In this document: positions 46,528 through 56,194 of the stretch, piece by piece
Position numbering within the stretch: the stretch's first letter is position 1
Layout of the letters: the number at the start of each line of letters is the position of its first letter
Assembly (NCBI RefSeq): GCF_030407765.1
Contig: NZ_JASDCU010000011.1
Coordinates: 64,128-128,127 of the forward strand
DNA length: 64,000 nucleotides
Origin: Microbacterium sp. APC 3901
GTDB taxonomy: Bacteria > Actinomycetota > Actinomycetes > Actinomycetales > Microbacteriaceae
Direction: 5' to 3'
The notes under the pieces: model-generated
What the model was told of the DNA's origin: nothing
Databases searched by the model: none
The model's input: the letters and a program-made list of their open reading frames with translations, nothing else
Made by a program: the position numbers and the translations under genes

Positions 46528-46540
46528 GGCCGAGCCTCAG
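46524..46540. terminator. Short bidirectional hairpin at convergent gene ends
   Basis: 7-bp arms CTGAGGC / GCCTCAG with a 3-base loop overlap the stop codons of both convergent genes (TfoX-like and the small Cys-rich protein). It probably terminates both transcripts. Confidence 0.5.
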
Positions 46541-46779
46541 GGGCAGTGGACGAGAGTCTTCGGACCCGAACGATCGATCTCATGCTCGCTCATCGGTGAG
46601 CCGCACAGCGGACATGCACGCTCGGCACGTTCGGACGGGCTCGGCGGGGGAGTCTTCTCGTAGGGGCCGACCGAGGCCGGGCCCGCGAACCGGATCAGAT
46701 TCGAATTCACCCAGGCATAGAGGCCTCCTGCCTCGCGGATCCGGGAGCGGAGCGGAGGGCGATCATCAGAACTGGCCAT
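46537..46779 (-). CDS. Small Cys-rich (zinc-ribbon-like) protein
   Basis: An 80-aa protein I do not recognise as a named family. It has a polar N-terminus, a segment GGLYAWVNSNLIRFAGP and a C-terminal CPLCGSPMSEHEIDR...VHCP with one CxxC pair, histidines and a final Cys that could bind zinc. The ATG at 46779 is 4 bases from a palindromic operator shared with the divergent OhrR-type gene, so it may be a target of that regulator. Confidence 0.7.
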   Translation of the reverse strand: MASSDDRPPLRSRIREAGGLYAWVNSNLIRFAGPASVGPYEKTPPPSPSERAERACPLCGSPMSEHEIDRSGPKTLVHCP

Positions 46780-46783
46780 GTTG

Positions 46784-46797
46784 GTTAGTGTACTAAC
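46784..46797. promoter_or_regulatory. MarR-type operator palindrome
   Basis: GTTAGT-gt-ACTAAC is a perfect 6-bp inverted repeat with a 2-base centre; it extends to 7 of 9 matching bases on each side. It lies between divergent genes, 4 bases from the Cys-rich protein start and 14 bases before the -10 of the regulator gene. Such palindromes are typical MarR/OhrR sites, so autoregulation and control of both genes is likely. Confidence 0.65.
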
Positions 46798-46811
46798 TAT
46801 TAGGGTCAATG

Positions 46812-46817
46812 TATATT
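46812..46817 (+). promoter_or_regulatory. -10 hexamer for the OhrR-type gene
   Basis: TATATT ends 7 bases before the GTG at 46825, predicting a leaderless mRNA. The operator overlaps the expected -35 region, as suits repression. Confidence 0.5.
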
Positions 46818-46824
46818 CGGATTC

Positions 46825-47268
46825 GTGACCGCATCGGATGACCTGCTCAAGCTCGACAACCAGCTCTGCTTCGCTCTGGTGACGGCAGCGCGCAACGTCG
46901 TGGCGATCTACAGGCCGATTCTCGAGCCTCTCGGCCTCACGCATCCGCAGTATCTCGTCATGCTGGCGCTCTGGGAACGAGCTCCGCGCCCACTGAACGA
47001 CCTCGCTGCCGATCTGGCGCTCGAGCCTGCGACGGCGTCTCCGCTGGTGAAGCGGCTGGAGGCCGACGGTCTGGTGGCGAGACAGCGCAGCGTCGAAGAC
47101 GAGCGGCGTCTCGACATCACGCTCACCGACGCCGGTCGGGCTCTGCGTGACAGAGCCCTCGACGTTCCTCGACAGGTCATGGCCACGGTGGGAATGGACC
47201 TGCAGCAGGTCGCGACGCTGCGCGATGGGTTGTCGGCGTTCGCGGGGCGCCGTCCCGCCCCGGAGTGA
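46825..47268 (+). CDS. MarR-family regulator of the OhrR type
   Basis: A 147-aa winged-helix repressor. The N-terminus LDNQLCFAL places a cysteine at residue 15, the peroxide-reactive position of Bacillus subtilis OhrR, and the following YRPILEPLGLTHPQYLVML aligns without gaps. The recognition region is LALEPATASPLVKRLEADG and the wing VEDERRLDITLTDAGR. Of the three tyrosines around Cys15 in OhrR, Tyr29 is kept, but residue 19 is Val and residue 40 is His. No ohr gene is adjacent. It probably senses organic hydroperoxides or another oxidant. Confidence 0.88.
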   Translation: MTASDDLLKLDNQLCFALVTAARNVVAIYRPILEPLGLTHPQYLVMLALWERAPRPLNDLAADLALEPATASPLVKRLEADGLVARQRSVEDERRLDITLTDAGRALRDRALDVPRQVMATVGMDLQQVATLRDGLSAFAGRRPAPE

Positions 47269-47276
47269 CCGCGTCA

Positions 47277-47282
47277 TAGGGT
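47277..47282 (+). promoter_or_regulatory. -10-like hexamer for the DUF4129-MoxR-DUF58 operon
   Basis: TAGGGT ends 6 bases before ATG 47289. The spacing supports ATG 47289 over the GTG at 47283 as the start of the first gene. Confidence 0.35.
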
Positions 47283-47288
47283 GTGGGC

Positions 47289-48020
47289 ATGCCGATCGAT
47301 CACCAGACGCGTCCTGCGCGCCGGAGTGTCGATCGGCTGGTCCTCCCTGTCATCGTGGTGGCCCTCTTCGTCGTGGCGATGATCGCGTCGGCGAGTCAGG
47401 GACAGCCGACCTTCCGTCCCGCCGAGCCGATCCCCGCCGGCACGTCCGAGCCGCTGCCCACGGCGTCGCCGGGTGGGACAGGCCTCCCCGAGCCGACGGA
47501 GAGCGAACCCACGAATGCCGTGGTCGCTCAGATACTCACCGTGATCCTGATGGTGTTGGTGGCGGCCGGGATCATCGTTCTCCTCGCGATCGTCGCCAGG
47601 GCCCTGCTTCGAGCATGGCGAGATCGCCCGCTCAAGCGCCGTGGTGCAGCCGTGGTCGCGCCCGAGGTCGAACAGTTCGAGTCGCCGCCGACAGCGGACA
47701 TCCCAGTCGGGGTGATGCGACGAGGGATCGCCGGGGCGCTGGCCACGATCGATCAGCGTGCCAGAGCGACGGATGCCATCATCGCGGCGTGGATCGGACT
47801 CGAAGAGAGCGCCGCAGACGCCGGGGTCACACGAGCGGCGAGCGAGACTCCGGGGGAGTTCGCAGTGAGGATCATCACCCTGCGGCCGGGCGTCGCGGAC
47901 GAGGCTGTGGCGCTGCTGCGTCTCTATGAGAGCGTTCGCTTCGGAACCCGGGTGGCCGACGAAGATGACCGGTCCTCGGCGAGACGGGCTTTGCGGCGCA
48001 TCGAGGAGGTGTGGCGATGA
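47289..48020 (+). CDS. DUF4129-type membrane protein
   Basis: A 243-aa protein with two membrane segments (about residues 16-34 and 76-100) flanking a Pro/Thr-rich external loop. A cytoplasmic C-terminal domain carries the DUF4129 pattern (AIIAAWIGLEESAADAG, RAASETPGEFAVRI). DUF4129 proteins accompany MoxR ATPases and DUF58 proteins, often with a transglutaminase. First of five closely spaced genes; it overlaps the next by 4 bases. Confidence 0.85.
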   Translation: MPIDHQTRPARRSVDRLVLPVIVVALFVVAMIASASQGQPTFRPAEPIPAGTSEPLPTASPGGTGLPEPTESEPTNAVVAQILTVILMVLVAAGIIVLLAIVARALLRAWRDRPLKRRGAAVVAPEVEQFESPPTADIPVGVMRRGIAGALATIDQRARATDAIIAAWIGLEESAADAGVTRAASETPGEFAVRIITLRPGVADEAVALLRLYESVRFGTRVADEDDRSSARRALRRIEEVWR

Positions 48021-48553
48021 GCGCGCGGAGAACACTCCTCGCAGTGGGCGTGGCGATCGTCACGGCTCTTGCCCTCCTCGGATTCGGCTTCACCTGGCCG
48101 TTCGTGATCGGCTGGAGTCTGCTGATCTGCTCGGTCGGCCTGCTCGGACAGCTCGTGATGCCGTTCGAACCGGGCTTCGATGCCCCGCGCATCGACACGG
48201 AACCTCATCGTCGGCCGACCGAGATCTCCCGGATGGCGTGGGCGCTGAACACGCACACCGGAATCGCCGGACAGCAGATCACCCGCCGCGTCAGTGCGAT
48301 CCTGCGCCATCGGCTGCTGCGCCAGGGAATCGATCCGGATGATCCGGACGACAAGGCGCGCCTCACCGCGGTGCTCGGGCCCGACCTGTGGGATCAGCTC
48401 ACCGGTCGGGCCCCGACGATCGTCGACATCGAACGGGCGTTGGATGCCGTCGACCGGCTGAATCCCGTGTCGCCCGGCTACCCGCCGCTCGCGCCGCACG
48501 CCCCGGCCACAGACCGGGGGCGGCCCGCACTGTTCCGTCGATCAAGGAGATGA
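48017..48553 (+). CDS. Uncharacterised membrane protein of the MoxR-DUF58 operon
   Basis: A 178-aa protein with two N-terminal hydrophobic segments (about residues 6-24 and 28-48) and a soluble helical C-terminus of unknown fold. The ATG overlaps the DUF4129 stop and has GAGGAG 8 bases upstream. Only its position in the operon suggests a role with the MoxR/DUF58 pair. Confidence 0.75.
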   Translation: MSARRTLLAVGVAIVTALALLGFGFTWPFVIGWSLLICSVGLLGQLVMPFEPGFDAPRIDTEPHRRPTEISRMAWALNTHTGIAGQQITRRVSAILRHRLLRQGIDPDDPDDKARLTAVLGPDLWDQLTGRAPTIVDIERALDAVDRLNPVSPGYPPLAPHAPATDRGRPALFRRSRR

Positions 48554-48554
48554 C

Positions 48555-49520
48555 ATGACGAGCCCCGCAGAGATCGCCGACACCGGAGCCAGGATCCTCG
48601 CCGCAGTGAAGACCGTCGTGGTGGGCATGGACGACCCCGTCGAGATCGCGCTGGCGACGATCCTCGCGGGTGGTCACGTGCTGTTCGAGGACGTGCCGGG
48701 GCTGGGCAAGACCCTCGCCGCCCGCAGCCTCGCCTCTGCCCTGGGGCTGTCGTTCCGCCGTCTGCAGTGCACCCCGGACATGCTCCCCGGCGACGTGACC
48801 GGATCGTACGTGTACGCACCGGACTCGGGAGACTTCGTCTTCCGCCCTGGGCCGATCTTCACCGGTCTGCTGCTCGCCGACGAGATCAACCGGACCACGC
48901 CGAAGACCCAGTCGGCGATGCTCGAGGCGATGGCGGAGCGTCAGGTGACCGTCGAGGGCAACAGCTTCGCGCTGCCGGCGCCGTTCCATGTGATCGCGAC
49001 GTCGAATCCGATCGAGTACGAGGGCACCTACGCGCTTCCCGAGGCGCAGCTCGACAGGTTCATGGTGCGACTGTCCGTCGGTTATCCGGGGCCGGAGGAC
49101 GAGGCTCGGATCCTGGAGAATCGGGTGAGCAGGCGGCAGGAGGCGACCCACGTCGCCCCGGTGATCGACGCCGCTCAGCTCGTCGCCCTCCAGGACGCGG
49201 TCGAAGCCATCCACGTCGATCAGGACATCTCCCGCTACTGCGTCGAGATCACGCGTGCCACGCGGAATGCGCCGAACGTCGAGGTCGGGGCCTCGCCGCG
49301 GGGTTCGCTCGGTCTGCTTCTGCTCGGACGAGCACTGGCAGCGCTGGACGGCCGCGACTTCGTGCGCCCGGATGACATCAAGCGCATCGCCGTGCCTGTG
49401 CTGGCGCATCGACTCACTCTCACCCCGCAGGCGTGGGCTCAGGGGGCGTCGGCGGCCGACGCGGTGCGTTCGGTCGTCGGGCAGGTCGCAGTGCCGTCGA
49501 CCGTCGGGGCGCTCGGATGA
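48555..49520 (+). CDS. MoxR-family AAA+ ATPase
   Basis: A 321-aa AAA+ chaperone-like ATPase. Walker A is FEDVPGLGKTLAARSLA (about residues 38-54), Walker B LLADEINRTTPKTQSAMLEA (about 108-127) and sensor 1 VIATSNPIEYEGTY. MoxR proteins help mature or activate partner proteins bearing VWA-like domains; the DUF58 protein encoded next is the likely partner. It overlaps the DUF58 gene by 4 bases. Confidence 0.94.
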   Translation: MTSPAEIADTGARILAAVKTVVVGMDDPVEIALATILAGGHVLFEDVPGLGKTLAARSLASALGLSFRRLQCTPDMLPGDVTGSYVYAPDSGDFVFRPGPIFTGLLLADEINRTTPKTQSAMLEAMAERQVTVEGNSFALPAPFHVIATSNPIEYEGTYALPEAQLDRFMVRLSVGYPGPEDEARILENRVSRRQEATHVAPVIDAAQLVALQDAVEAIHVDQDISRYCVEITRATRNAPNVEVGASPRGSLGLLLLGRALAALDGRDFVRPDDIKRIAVPVLAHRLTLTPQAWAQGASAADAVRSVVGQVAVPSTVGALG

Positions 49521-50776
49521 CGGATGCTCCCGACGAGGGGCGTCGCGGGCCGGTGCTGTCGGTGGCGATCGGGGGCGCGGTGATCCTCGCCGTCGTCGGC
49601 GTTCTGTCCGGTCGGCCGGACATCGTGGCCATGGGGCTGCCCCTCGCGCTCTGGAGCGGGTTCGCGATGTCGCGCGGTTCGGCCGGGGGCGAGCCGAAGG
49701 TCACGATCGCGCCGCTGCCGGGGTCGGAGGGCGAACTGCGCACTGCGATCACGGTCGAGGCCGATGCGGAAGCCGTCGAGATGGTGATCGTGCAGTCGGA
49801 GCGTCGCACCAGACGTGTGATCGTGCCGGGCGACGGTTCGTCTGTGACGGCACGCAGCAAGGTCCTGCACTCCGGGCCGGCGATTCCCGTCCAGGCAGCG
49901 GCGAGAGGTCTCTCCTTCGAGGGAGCGACGCTCTCGAAGCGCTCGGAGATCGTTTCTGCACGGCGCCAGGTGGCGCCGCCCCGCAGACCGCTCGATGCGC
50001 TGCCGCTGCCCCGACGGCTGATCGGGTCGCACGGTGCTCACGAGGGTCGCCGTCAGGGCCAGGGAGGTGACTTCAGGGACATCCATGCCTTCGCTCCGGG
50101 AGACGAACTGCGCCGCGTGGACTGGCGGGCCACCGCGCGGATGGCCCGCCGGCCGGGGGATCTGCTGGTTCGGCGCACCAACACCCTCAGCGACTCCTCC
50201 GTCGTGATCGCGATGGACACGTCAGAGGATCTCGGTGAGGTCGTCTCGTCGTGGGGGAGCGGCGACCTCGAACGAAGCGGTGTGACATCGCTCGACCTCG
50301 CGCGTGAGGCTGCCCGCGCGATCGCCGACTCGGCCATCGGCGCGGGCGACCGCGTCGCGCTGCACGTGCTCGTGCATGGCGGCCGGTCGCTGCGCAGCGG
50401 CAGCGGATCGCGTCATCTCTCGCGCGTGGTGGAGGCCATCGCCACGACCGGTCAGGCGCGAGACGATGCGACCTTCCGTCGGACTCCTCCCGTGCCGCAT
50501 GGCTCTGTGGTCTTCGTGCTGTCGACCTTCTTCGAGGGCGCGGCGGCGCGGACGGCGCTGATGTGGAGGGCGAGCGGACACCGAGTCGTCGCCGTCGACG
50601 TGCTTCCGCCGCTCGACCGCACGCGTCTCAGCCGCGCGCAGCTCATCGGTCTGCGAACGGTGCTCGCCGAGCGGGAGAACGTGTTCGCCGATCTGCACGG
50701 TGCCGGAGTCGACGTGGTCGCCTGGGCCGATGATCCGTCCTCGGCGCTGCTCGCGATCGCGAGGGCGCACCGGTGA
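49517..50776 (+). CDS. DUF58 protein (VWA-like, MoxR partner)
   Basis: A 419-aa protein with an N-terminal membrane hairpin (about residues 11-50) and a C-terminal soluble region. The DUF58 motif GDELRRVDWRATARM (about 196-210) is followed by a von Willebrand A-like fold (VVIAMDTSEDL). ATG 49517 overlaps the moxR stop. The pair may control the activity of envelope enzymes; the target is unknown. Confidence 0.92.
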   Translation: MTDAPDEGRRGPVLSVAIGGAVILAVVGVLSGRPDIVAMGLPLALWSGFAMSRGSAGGEPKVTIAPLPGSEGELRTAITVEADAEAVEMVIVQSERRTRRVIVPGDGSSVTARSKVLHSGPAIPVQAAARGLSFEGATLSKRSEIVSARRQVAPPRRPLDALPLPRRLIGSHGAHEGRRQGQGGDFRDIHAFAPGDELRRVDWRATARMARRPGDLLVRRTNTLSDSSVVIAMDTSEDLGEVVSSWGSGDLERSGVTSLDLAREAARAIADSAIGAGDRVALHVLVHGGRSLRSGSGSRHLSRVVEAIATTGQARDDATFRRTPPVPHGSVVFVLSTFFEGAAARTALMWRASGHRVVAVDVLPPLDRTRLSRAQLIGLRTVLAERENVFADLHGAGVDVVAWADDPSSALLAIARAHR

Positions 50777-51285
50777 GCGCGAACGACGCCCTGCAGACCG
50801 GCCCTGCCGTGTCCTGGCTCGTCGTGCGGGGCGCGCTCGTCGTGGCGGTCGCGATCGGAGCAGCCGCGCTGTGCCCACTGATCGGGTGGCAGGTGGCCGC
50901 TGTGGTGCTCGCGATCGTCGCCGCAGCCCTTCCGCAGACGTTCGCGGCGTGGGGATCCATCGGCTGCCTCGTGATCGGGATGCTGATCTCGGAGCCCGAT
51001 CTCGGGCGCGCGATGCTCGCCGTGCTCGTCGTGCAGCTCATCCACATGCTGATGTCGCTGTCCCTCGTGATCCCCGCAGGGTCCAGGGTGCTGATCGCCG
51101 CGCTCCGACCCAGTGCACTGCGGCTGCTCGTCGTCCAGGCGATCGCCCAGCCGGTGACCGTCGTGGTGATGGCGGCTGCGCAGGGATCTGCGCAGACCCT
51201 GCCGTGGGCGGCCGTGGCAGGAGCCGGAGCGGTCGTCGCGCTCACGGCGACCCTGCTCATGCGGGCGAGCCGCCGCACACCGTGA
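50773..51285 (+). CDS. Uncharacterised four-helix membrane protein
   Basis: A 170-aa very hydrophobic protein with about four to five membrane helices and short loops. I recognise no family. The GTG start overlaps the DUF58 stop by 4 bases, so it is the last gene of the DUF4129-MoxR-DUF58 operon. In related operons a transglutaminase-domain membrane protein is common; this protein lacks that domain. Confidence 0.75.
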   Translation: MSANDALQTGPAVSWLVVRGALVVAVAIGAAALCPLIGWQVAAVVLAIVAAALPQTFAAWGSIGCLVIGMLISEPDLGRAMLAVLVVQLIHMLMSLSLVIPAGSRVLIAALRPSALRLLVVQAIAQPVTVVVMAAAQGSAQTLPWAAVAGAGAVVALTATLLMRASRRTP

Positions 51286-51338
51286 GCGAGGATGCCTTCC
51301 CTGTGAGCCCTCACGGAGCCAATGTCCGTGGCCCCTCG

Positions 51339-51344
51339 TAGACT
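51339..51344 (+). promoter_or_regulatory. -10-like hexamer for uvrA
   Basis: TAGACT ends 6 bases before the uvrA GTG at 51351, predicting a leaderless uvrA-uvrC mRNA. No LexA-type box is visible nearby. Confidence 0.4.
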
Positions 51345-51350
51345 TGATCA

Positions 51351-54239
51351 GTGCCTATCGTCCCGGTTGCAACCCCAGGAAAACTCAGCGTTCGCGGTGC
51401 CCGCGTACACAATCTGAAGAACGTCGACATCGACATCCCACGCGACTCTCTCGTCGTGTTCACCGGCCTGTCCGGTTCGGGAAAGTCCAGTCTCGCGTTC
51501 GACACGATCTTCGCCGAAGGGCAGCGTCGCTACGTCGAGTCGCTGAGCGCCTATGCGCGCCAGTTCCTCGGCCAGGTCGACCGACCGGACGTCGACTTCA
51601 TCGAGGGGCTGAGCCCCGCGGTGTCGATCGATCAGAAGTCGACCAACCGCAACCCACGATCGACGGTCGGCACGATCACCGAGATCTACGACTACATGCG
51701 TCTGCTCTGGGCGCGCATCGGCATCCCGCACTGCCCCGAGTGCGGTGAGCGCATCCAGCGACAGACGGTGCAGCAGATCGCCGACCAGCTCATGGAGCTG
51801 CCCGAGCGCACGCGCTACCAGATCGTCGCGCCCATCGTCTCTCAGAAGAAGGGCGAGTTCGTCGATCTGTTCCGCGAACTGGGGGCCAAGGGCTACTCGC
51901 GCGCGATCGTCGACGGAGACCTGATCCAGCTGGCCGAGCCGCCCACGCTCAAGAAGAGCTACAAGCACGACATCGCGGTGGTGGTCGACCGTCTGGTCGC
52001 GGCCGACGACATCCTCGGTCGCGTCACCGACTCGGTCGAGACCGCGCTCGGACTCGCCGGCGGCGTCGTGCAGGTGAACTTCGTCGACGAAGAGGGCGAG
52101 GACGCCTGGCAGTCGTTCTCCGAGAAGCTCGCGTGCCCGAACGGGCACGCTCTGTCGCTCACCGAGATCGAGCCGCGCACCTTCTCGTTCAACGCGCCGT
52201 TCGGTGCCTGCCCCGCCTGCTCGGGTCTCGGCACCCGCATGTCGGTGGACATCGACCTGATGCTCGGCGACGAGGAGCTCTCCATCCGCGAGGGCGCGAT
52301 CGTGCCTTGGACCACCCAGGGCAAGGGCCTCTTCCAGTACTACGAGCGACTGCTCGAGGGTCTGGCCGACGACCTCAACTTCTCGCTCGACACTCCGTGG
52401 CAGGACCTCAGGGTCGACGTGCAGGATGCGATCCTCCGCGGCGACAACTACAAGGTCACGGTCAAGTTCAAGAACCGGTACGGCCGCGAGATGCGTTACG
52501 CATCCGGCTTCGAGGGCGTCGTCCCCTACATCGAGCGGCAGTACGCGCAGGCCGAGTCCGACACGCAGCGCTCACGCTGGGGCGAGTACCTCCGCGAGGT
52601 GCCGTGCCCGGTGTGCGATGGCAACAGGCTCAAGCCCGAGGTGCTCGCGGTGCAGGTGCACGGCCACTCGATCGCCGAGGTGTCGCACCTGAGTCTCGCC
52701 GATGCGCGCTCGTTCATGGAGACACTCACGCTCACCGATCGTGAGGCGAAGATCGCGGCCCAGGTGTTGCGCGAGATCCGCCTGCGACTCGACTTCCTGC
52801 TGCAGGTCGGGCTCTCGTATCTCAACCTGAGCCGCTCGGCCGGATCGCTCTCGGGTGGTGAGGCACAGCGCATCCGCCTCGCCACGCAGATCGGCTCGGG
52901 CCTCACCGGTGTGCTCTACGTGCTCGACGAACCGTCGATCGGTCTGCATCAGCGCGACAACCGTCGACTGATCAACACGCTTCTCAAGCTCCGCGACCTC
53001 GGCAACACGCTGATCGTCGTCGAACACGACGAAGAGACCATCGAATCGGCGGACTGGGTCGTCGACATCGGGCCGGGCGCGGGAGTGAACGGCGGCGAGG
53101 TCGTGCATTCCGGCTCGTACGAGGCACTTCTCGCCGAGCCGAGCTCGATGACGGGACAGTACCTCTCGGGGCGCCGCGAGATCCCGACGCCGAAGAAGCG
53201 CCGCAAGCTCGACAAGAAGCGCATGCTCAGCGTCGTCGGCGCCCGCGAGAACAATCTGAAGAACGTCAGCGTGAACTTCCCGCTGGGTGTTCTGACGGCG
53301 GTCACCGGTGTGTCCGGGTCAGGCAAGTCCTCGCTGGTCAACGACATCCTGTACCAGGTGCTCGCCTCGCGGCTCAACGGCGCCCGCACGGTCCCCGGAA
53401 AGCACACCCGTGTCTCGGGTCTCGACAATCTCGACAAGGTCGTGCACGTCGACCAGGCGCCGATCGGACGCACGCCGCGCTCGAACCCGGCCACCTACAC
53501 CGGCGTCTTCGACCGCATCCGTTCGCTCTTCAGCGAGACCCCCGAGGCGAAGGTCCGCGGCTACCAGCCCGGACGCTTCAGCTTCAACGTCAAGGGCGGC
53601 CGCTGCGAGGCGTGCTCGGGTGACGGCACGATCAAGATCGAGATGAACTTCCTGCCCGACGTCTACGTCGACTGCGAGGTCTGCCACGGCAAGCGCTACA
53701 ACCGCGACACGCTGTCGGTGCACTACAAGGGCAAGAACATCGCCGAGGTCCTCGAGATGCCGATCGCCGAGGCGGCCGAGTTCTTCGAGCCCATCCAGGC
53801 GATCCACCGCTACATGAAGACGCTGGTCGACGTGGGCCTCGGCTACGTGCGTCTCGGTCAGTCGGCGACGACCCTGTCCGGCGGCGAGGCGCAGCGCGTC
53901 AAGCTCGCCACCGAGCTCCAGCGTCGCAGCAACGGACGCAGCATCTACGTGCTCGACGAGCCGACCACGGGACTGCACTTCGAAGACGTGCGCAAGCTCC
54001 TCGAGGTGCTGAACGGACTCGTCGACAAGGGCAACACGGTGATCGTCATCGAGCACAACCTCGATGTGATCAAGTCCGCCGACTGGGTGATCGACCTCGG
54101 GCCGGAGGGTGGCTCCGGTGGCGGTGAGATCCTGGCGACCGGCACTCCCGAGCAGATCGCGCGAGTCGAGGACAGCCACACCGGTCAGTTCCTCGCCGAG
54201 ATCCTGGGTGAGGGGCGCTCTGCGCGGAAGGCCAGCTGA
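51351..54239 (+). CDS. uvrA: Excinuclease ABC subunit A UvrA
   Basis: DNA-damage-recognition ATPase, 962 aa. Two ABC modules are seen: Walker [14 protein letters not shown] (about residues 40-52) and [13 protein letters not shown], each with a signature SGGEAQR (about 501 and 845). Cys pairs for zinc binding lie in [21 protein letters not shown] and [18 protein letters not shown]. The GTG start yields the conserved [13 protein letters not shown] shortly after. It shares one base with uvrC. Confidence 0.98.
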   Translation: MPIVPVATPGKLSVRGARVHNLKNVDIDIPRDSLVVFTGLSGSGKSSLAFDTIFAEGQRRYVESLSAYARQFLGQVDRPDVDFIEGLSPAVSIDQKSTNRNPRSTVGTITEIYDYMRLLWARIGIPHCPECGERIQRQTVQQIADQLMELPERTRYQIVAPIVSQKKGEFVDLFRELGAKGYSRAIVDGDLIQLAEPPTLKKSYKHDIAVVVDRLVAADDILGRVTDSVETALGLAGGVVQVNFVDEEGEDAWQSFSEKLACPNGHALSLTEIEPRTFSFNAPFGACPACSGLGTRMSVDIDLMLGDEELSIREGAIVPWTTQGKGLFQYYERLLEGLADDLNFSLDTPWQDLRVDVQDAILRGDNYKVTVKFKNRYGREMRYASGFEGVVPYIERQYAQAESDTQRSRWGEYLREVPCPVCDGNRLKPEVLAVQVHGHSIAEVSHLSLADARSFMETLTLTDREAKIAAQVLREIRLRLDFLLQVGLSYLNLSRSAGSLSGGEAQRIRLATQIGSGLTGVLYVLDEPSIGLHQRDNRRLINTLLKLRDLGNTLIVVEHDEETIESADWVVDIGPGAGVNGGEVVHSGSYEALLAEPSSMTGQYLSGRREIPTPKKRRKLDKKRMLSVVGARENNLKNVSVNFPLGVLTAVTGVSGSGKSSLVNDILYQVLASRLNGARTVPGKHTRVSGLDNLDKVVHVDQAPIGRTPRSNPATYTGVFDRIRSLFSETPEAKVRGYQPGRFSFNVKGGRCEACSGDGTIKIEMNFLPDVYVDCEVCHGKRYNRDTLSVHYKGKNIAEVLEMPIAEAAEFFEPIQAIHRYMKTLVDVGLGYVRLGQSATTLSGGEAQRVKLATELQRRSNGRSIYVLDEPTTGLHFEDVRKLLEVLNGLVDKGNTVIVIEHNLDVIKSADWVIDLGPEGGSGGGEILATGTPEQIARVEDSHTGQFLAEILGEGRSARKAS

Positions 54240-56164
54240 TGGCCGACGTCCTGCCGTACAAGCCGCGGGCTGGTGAGATCCCCACCAACCCCGGCGTGTA
54301 CCGCTTCCGCGATGCCGATGGACGCGTGCTCTACGTCGGCAAGGCGAAGAACCTGCGTCAACGTCTGTCGAACTATTTCGCGCCGTTGCGCACGCTGCAC
54401 GAGCGCACCCGTCGCATGGTCACCACGGCGTCTTCCGTCGAGTGGACGGTCGTCTCGACCGATGTCGACTCGTTGCAGCTGGAGTACATGTGGATCAAGG
54501 AGTTCGATCCGCCCTTCAATGTGCGCTACAAGGATGACAAGTCCTACCCGTTCATGGCCGTCACCCTGGGCGACGAGGCGCCGCGCGTCATCGTCACCCG
54601 GAATCGCAAGATTCCGGGTGCGCGGTACTTCGGTCCTTACCCGAAGGTCTGGGCCGTGCACGAGACGATCGACCTGATGGTCAAGGCGTTCCCGATCCGC
54701 ACCTGCAGCGACTCCAGCTACAAGCGCGCGATGCAGACGGGGCGTCCGTGCTTTCCGGGGCAGATCGGCAAGTGCGGCGGACCATGCTCGATGACCGTCA
54801 CCATCGAGGAGCACCGTGCCATGGTCGACGATTTCGTCGCGTTCATGGCCGGAGGAGACGAGCGTTTCACTCGAGAGCTGACGAAGCGCATGCTGGCCGC
54901 CTCCGCCGCGATGGATTACGAGGCCGCCGCCAGATTCCGCGACAAACTCACAGCGATCGAAGCGGTGCTCGGCAAGAGCGCGCTGGTGCTCGCGACCGAC
55001 GAGGATGCCGACCTGTTCGGAATCGCAGAAGACGAGCTCGCCGCCGCCGTGCAGCACTTCGTGATCCGTGGCGGACGCGTGCGAGGCGTCCGCGCGATGA
55101 CGATCGAGAAGGAGATCGACATCTCGACCGCCGACCTCGTCGACCAGGTGCTGCAGCGTGCCTACGGCGATGCGCAGGACGTGCCGCGCCGAATCATCGT
55201 GCCGACGCTGCCGGACGATGCCACCGAGCTGGAGGTGTGGCTGCGTGAGCGGCGAGGAAAGAAGGTCGAGATCGCCGTCGCCCAGCGCGGCCAGCGCGCC
55301 GACCTCATGCGCACTGCGACGCTCAATGCGCAGCAGGCGTTGATCCGCTACAAGACCCGTCGCACGAGCGACTACATCGCACGCACGCAGGCGCTCACGG
55401 ATCTGCAGGAGGCGCTGGGCATGTCGGAGGCACCGCTGCGCATCGAGTGCTTCGACATCTCGCACCTCGGCGGCACGAACGTGGTCGCATCGATGGTGGT
55501 GTTCGAAGACGGGCTGCCGCGAAAAGATCAGTACCGTTCGTTCAACATCGCCGAGACCACAGATGACACCGACTCGATGTACCAGGTGCTGCGTCGTCGA
55601 CTCGCCTACCTCGATCGTCCGGAGGAGGCTGACGAACCCGCAGCGGTCGCCTCGAGTCTCCCTGCCGCGACCGAGGAAGCCGACGGGCTCGAAGAGGTCG
55701 TGGTGGAGGTCAAACGCAGGCCACGCTTCGCCTACCCGCCGCAGCTGCTGCTGGTCGACGGCGGGCAGCCTCAGGTCGAGGCGGCCGCGCGTGCGCTCCG
55801 AGACGCCGGTCACACCGAGATCGCGGTGTGCGGCATAGCGAAGAGACTCGAAGAGGTCTGGCTTCCCGGCGACGACTTCCCGGTGATCCTCCCGCGCACC
55901 AGCGAATCGCTCTATCTGCTCCAGAGGCTCAGAGACGAAGCCCACCGATTCGCGATCACGCATCAGCGCAAACGGCGCAGGAACGACATCACGTCGATCC
56001 TCGCCGAGGTGCCTGGCCTCGGCGCATCCCGGATCAAGGTGCTTCTCAAGCACTTCGGATCCGTCACCGCACTGCGGTCGGCTGCTCCTGCGGAGATCCA
56101 GGAGGTGCAGGGGATCGGGCCCGTGCTCGCTGAGAACATCCATGCGCATCTCTCCACTCGCTAG
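54239..56164 (+). CDS. uvrC: Excinuclease ABC subunit C UvrC
   Basis: Dual-incision nuclease of excision repair, 641 aa. The GIY-YIG domain is at the N-terminus ([12 protein letters not shown] and [14 protein letters not shown]). A UVR motif ([17 protein letters not shown], about 224-240) contacts UvrB. The RNase H-like nuclease has [11 protein letters not shown] and [13 protein letters not shown]. Tandem helix-hairpin-helix motifs end the protein ([18 protein letters not shown]). The ATG shares one base with the uvrA stop. Confidence 0.98.
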   Translation: MADVLPYKPRAGEIPTNPGVYRFRDADGRVLYVGKAKNLRQRLSNYFAPLRTLHERTRRMVTTASSVEWTVVSTDVDSLQLEYMWIKEFDPPFNVRYKDDKSYPFMAVTLGDEAPRVIVTRNRKIPGARYFGPYPKVWAVHETIDLMVKAFPIRTCSDSSYKRAMQTGRPCFPGQIGKCGGPCSMTVTIEEHRAMVDDFVAFMAGGDERFTRELTKRMLAASAAMDYEAAARFRDKLTAIEAVLGKSALVLATDEDADLFGIAEDELAAAVQHFVIRGGRVRGVRAMTIEKEIDISTADLVDQVLQRAYGDAQDVPRRIIVPTLPDDATELEVWLRERRGKKVEIAVAQRGQRADLMRTATLNAQQALIRYKTRRTSDYIARTQALTDLQEALGMSEAPLRIECFDISHLGGTNVVASMVVFEDGLPRKDQYRSFNIAETTDDTDSMYQVLRRRLAYLDRPEEADEPAAVASSLPAATEEADGLEEVVVEVKRRPRFAYPPQLLLVDGGQPQVEAAARALRDAGHTEIAVCGIAKRLEEVWLPGDDFPVILPRTSESLYLLQRLRDEAHRFAITHQRKRRRNDITSILAEVPGLGASRIKVLLKHFGSVTALRSAAPAEIQEVQGIGPVLAENIHAHLSTR

Positions 56165-56194
56165 GCTGGGGCGAGCGGGGGAGAAGGAGTAACC

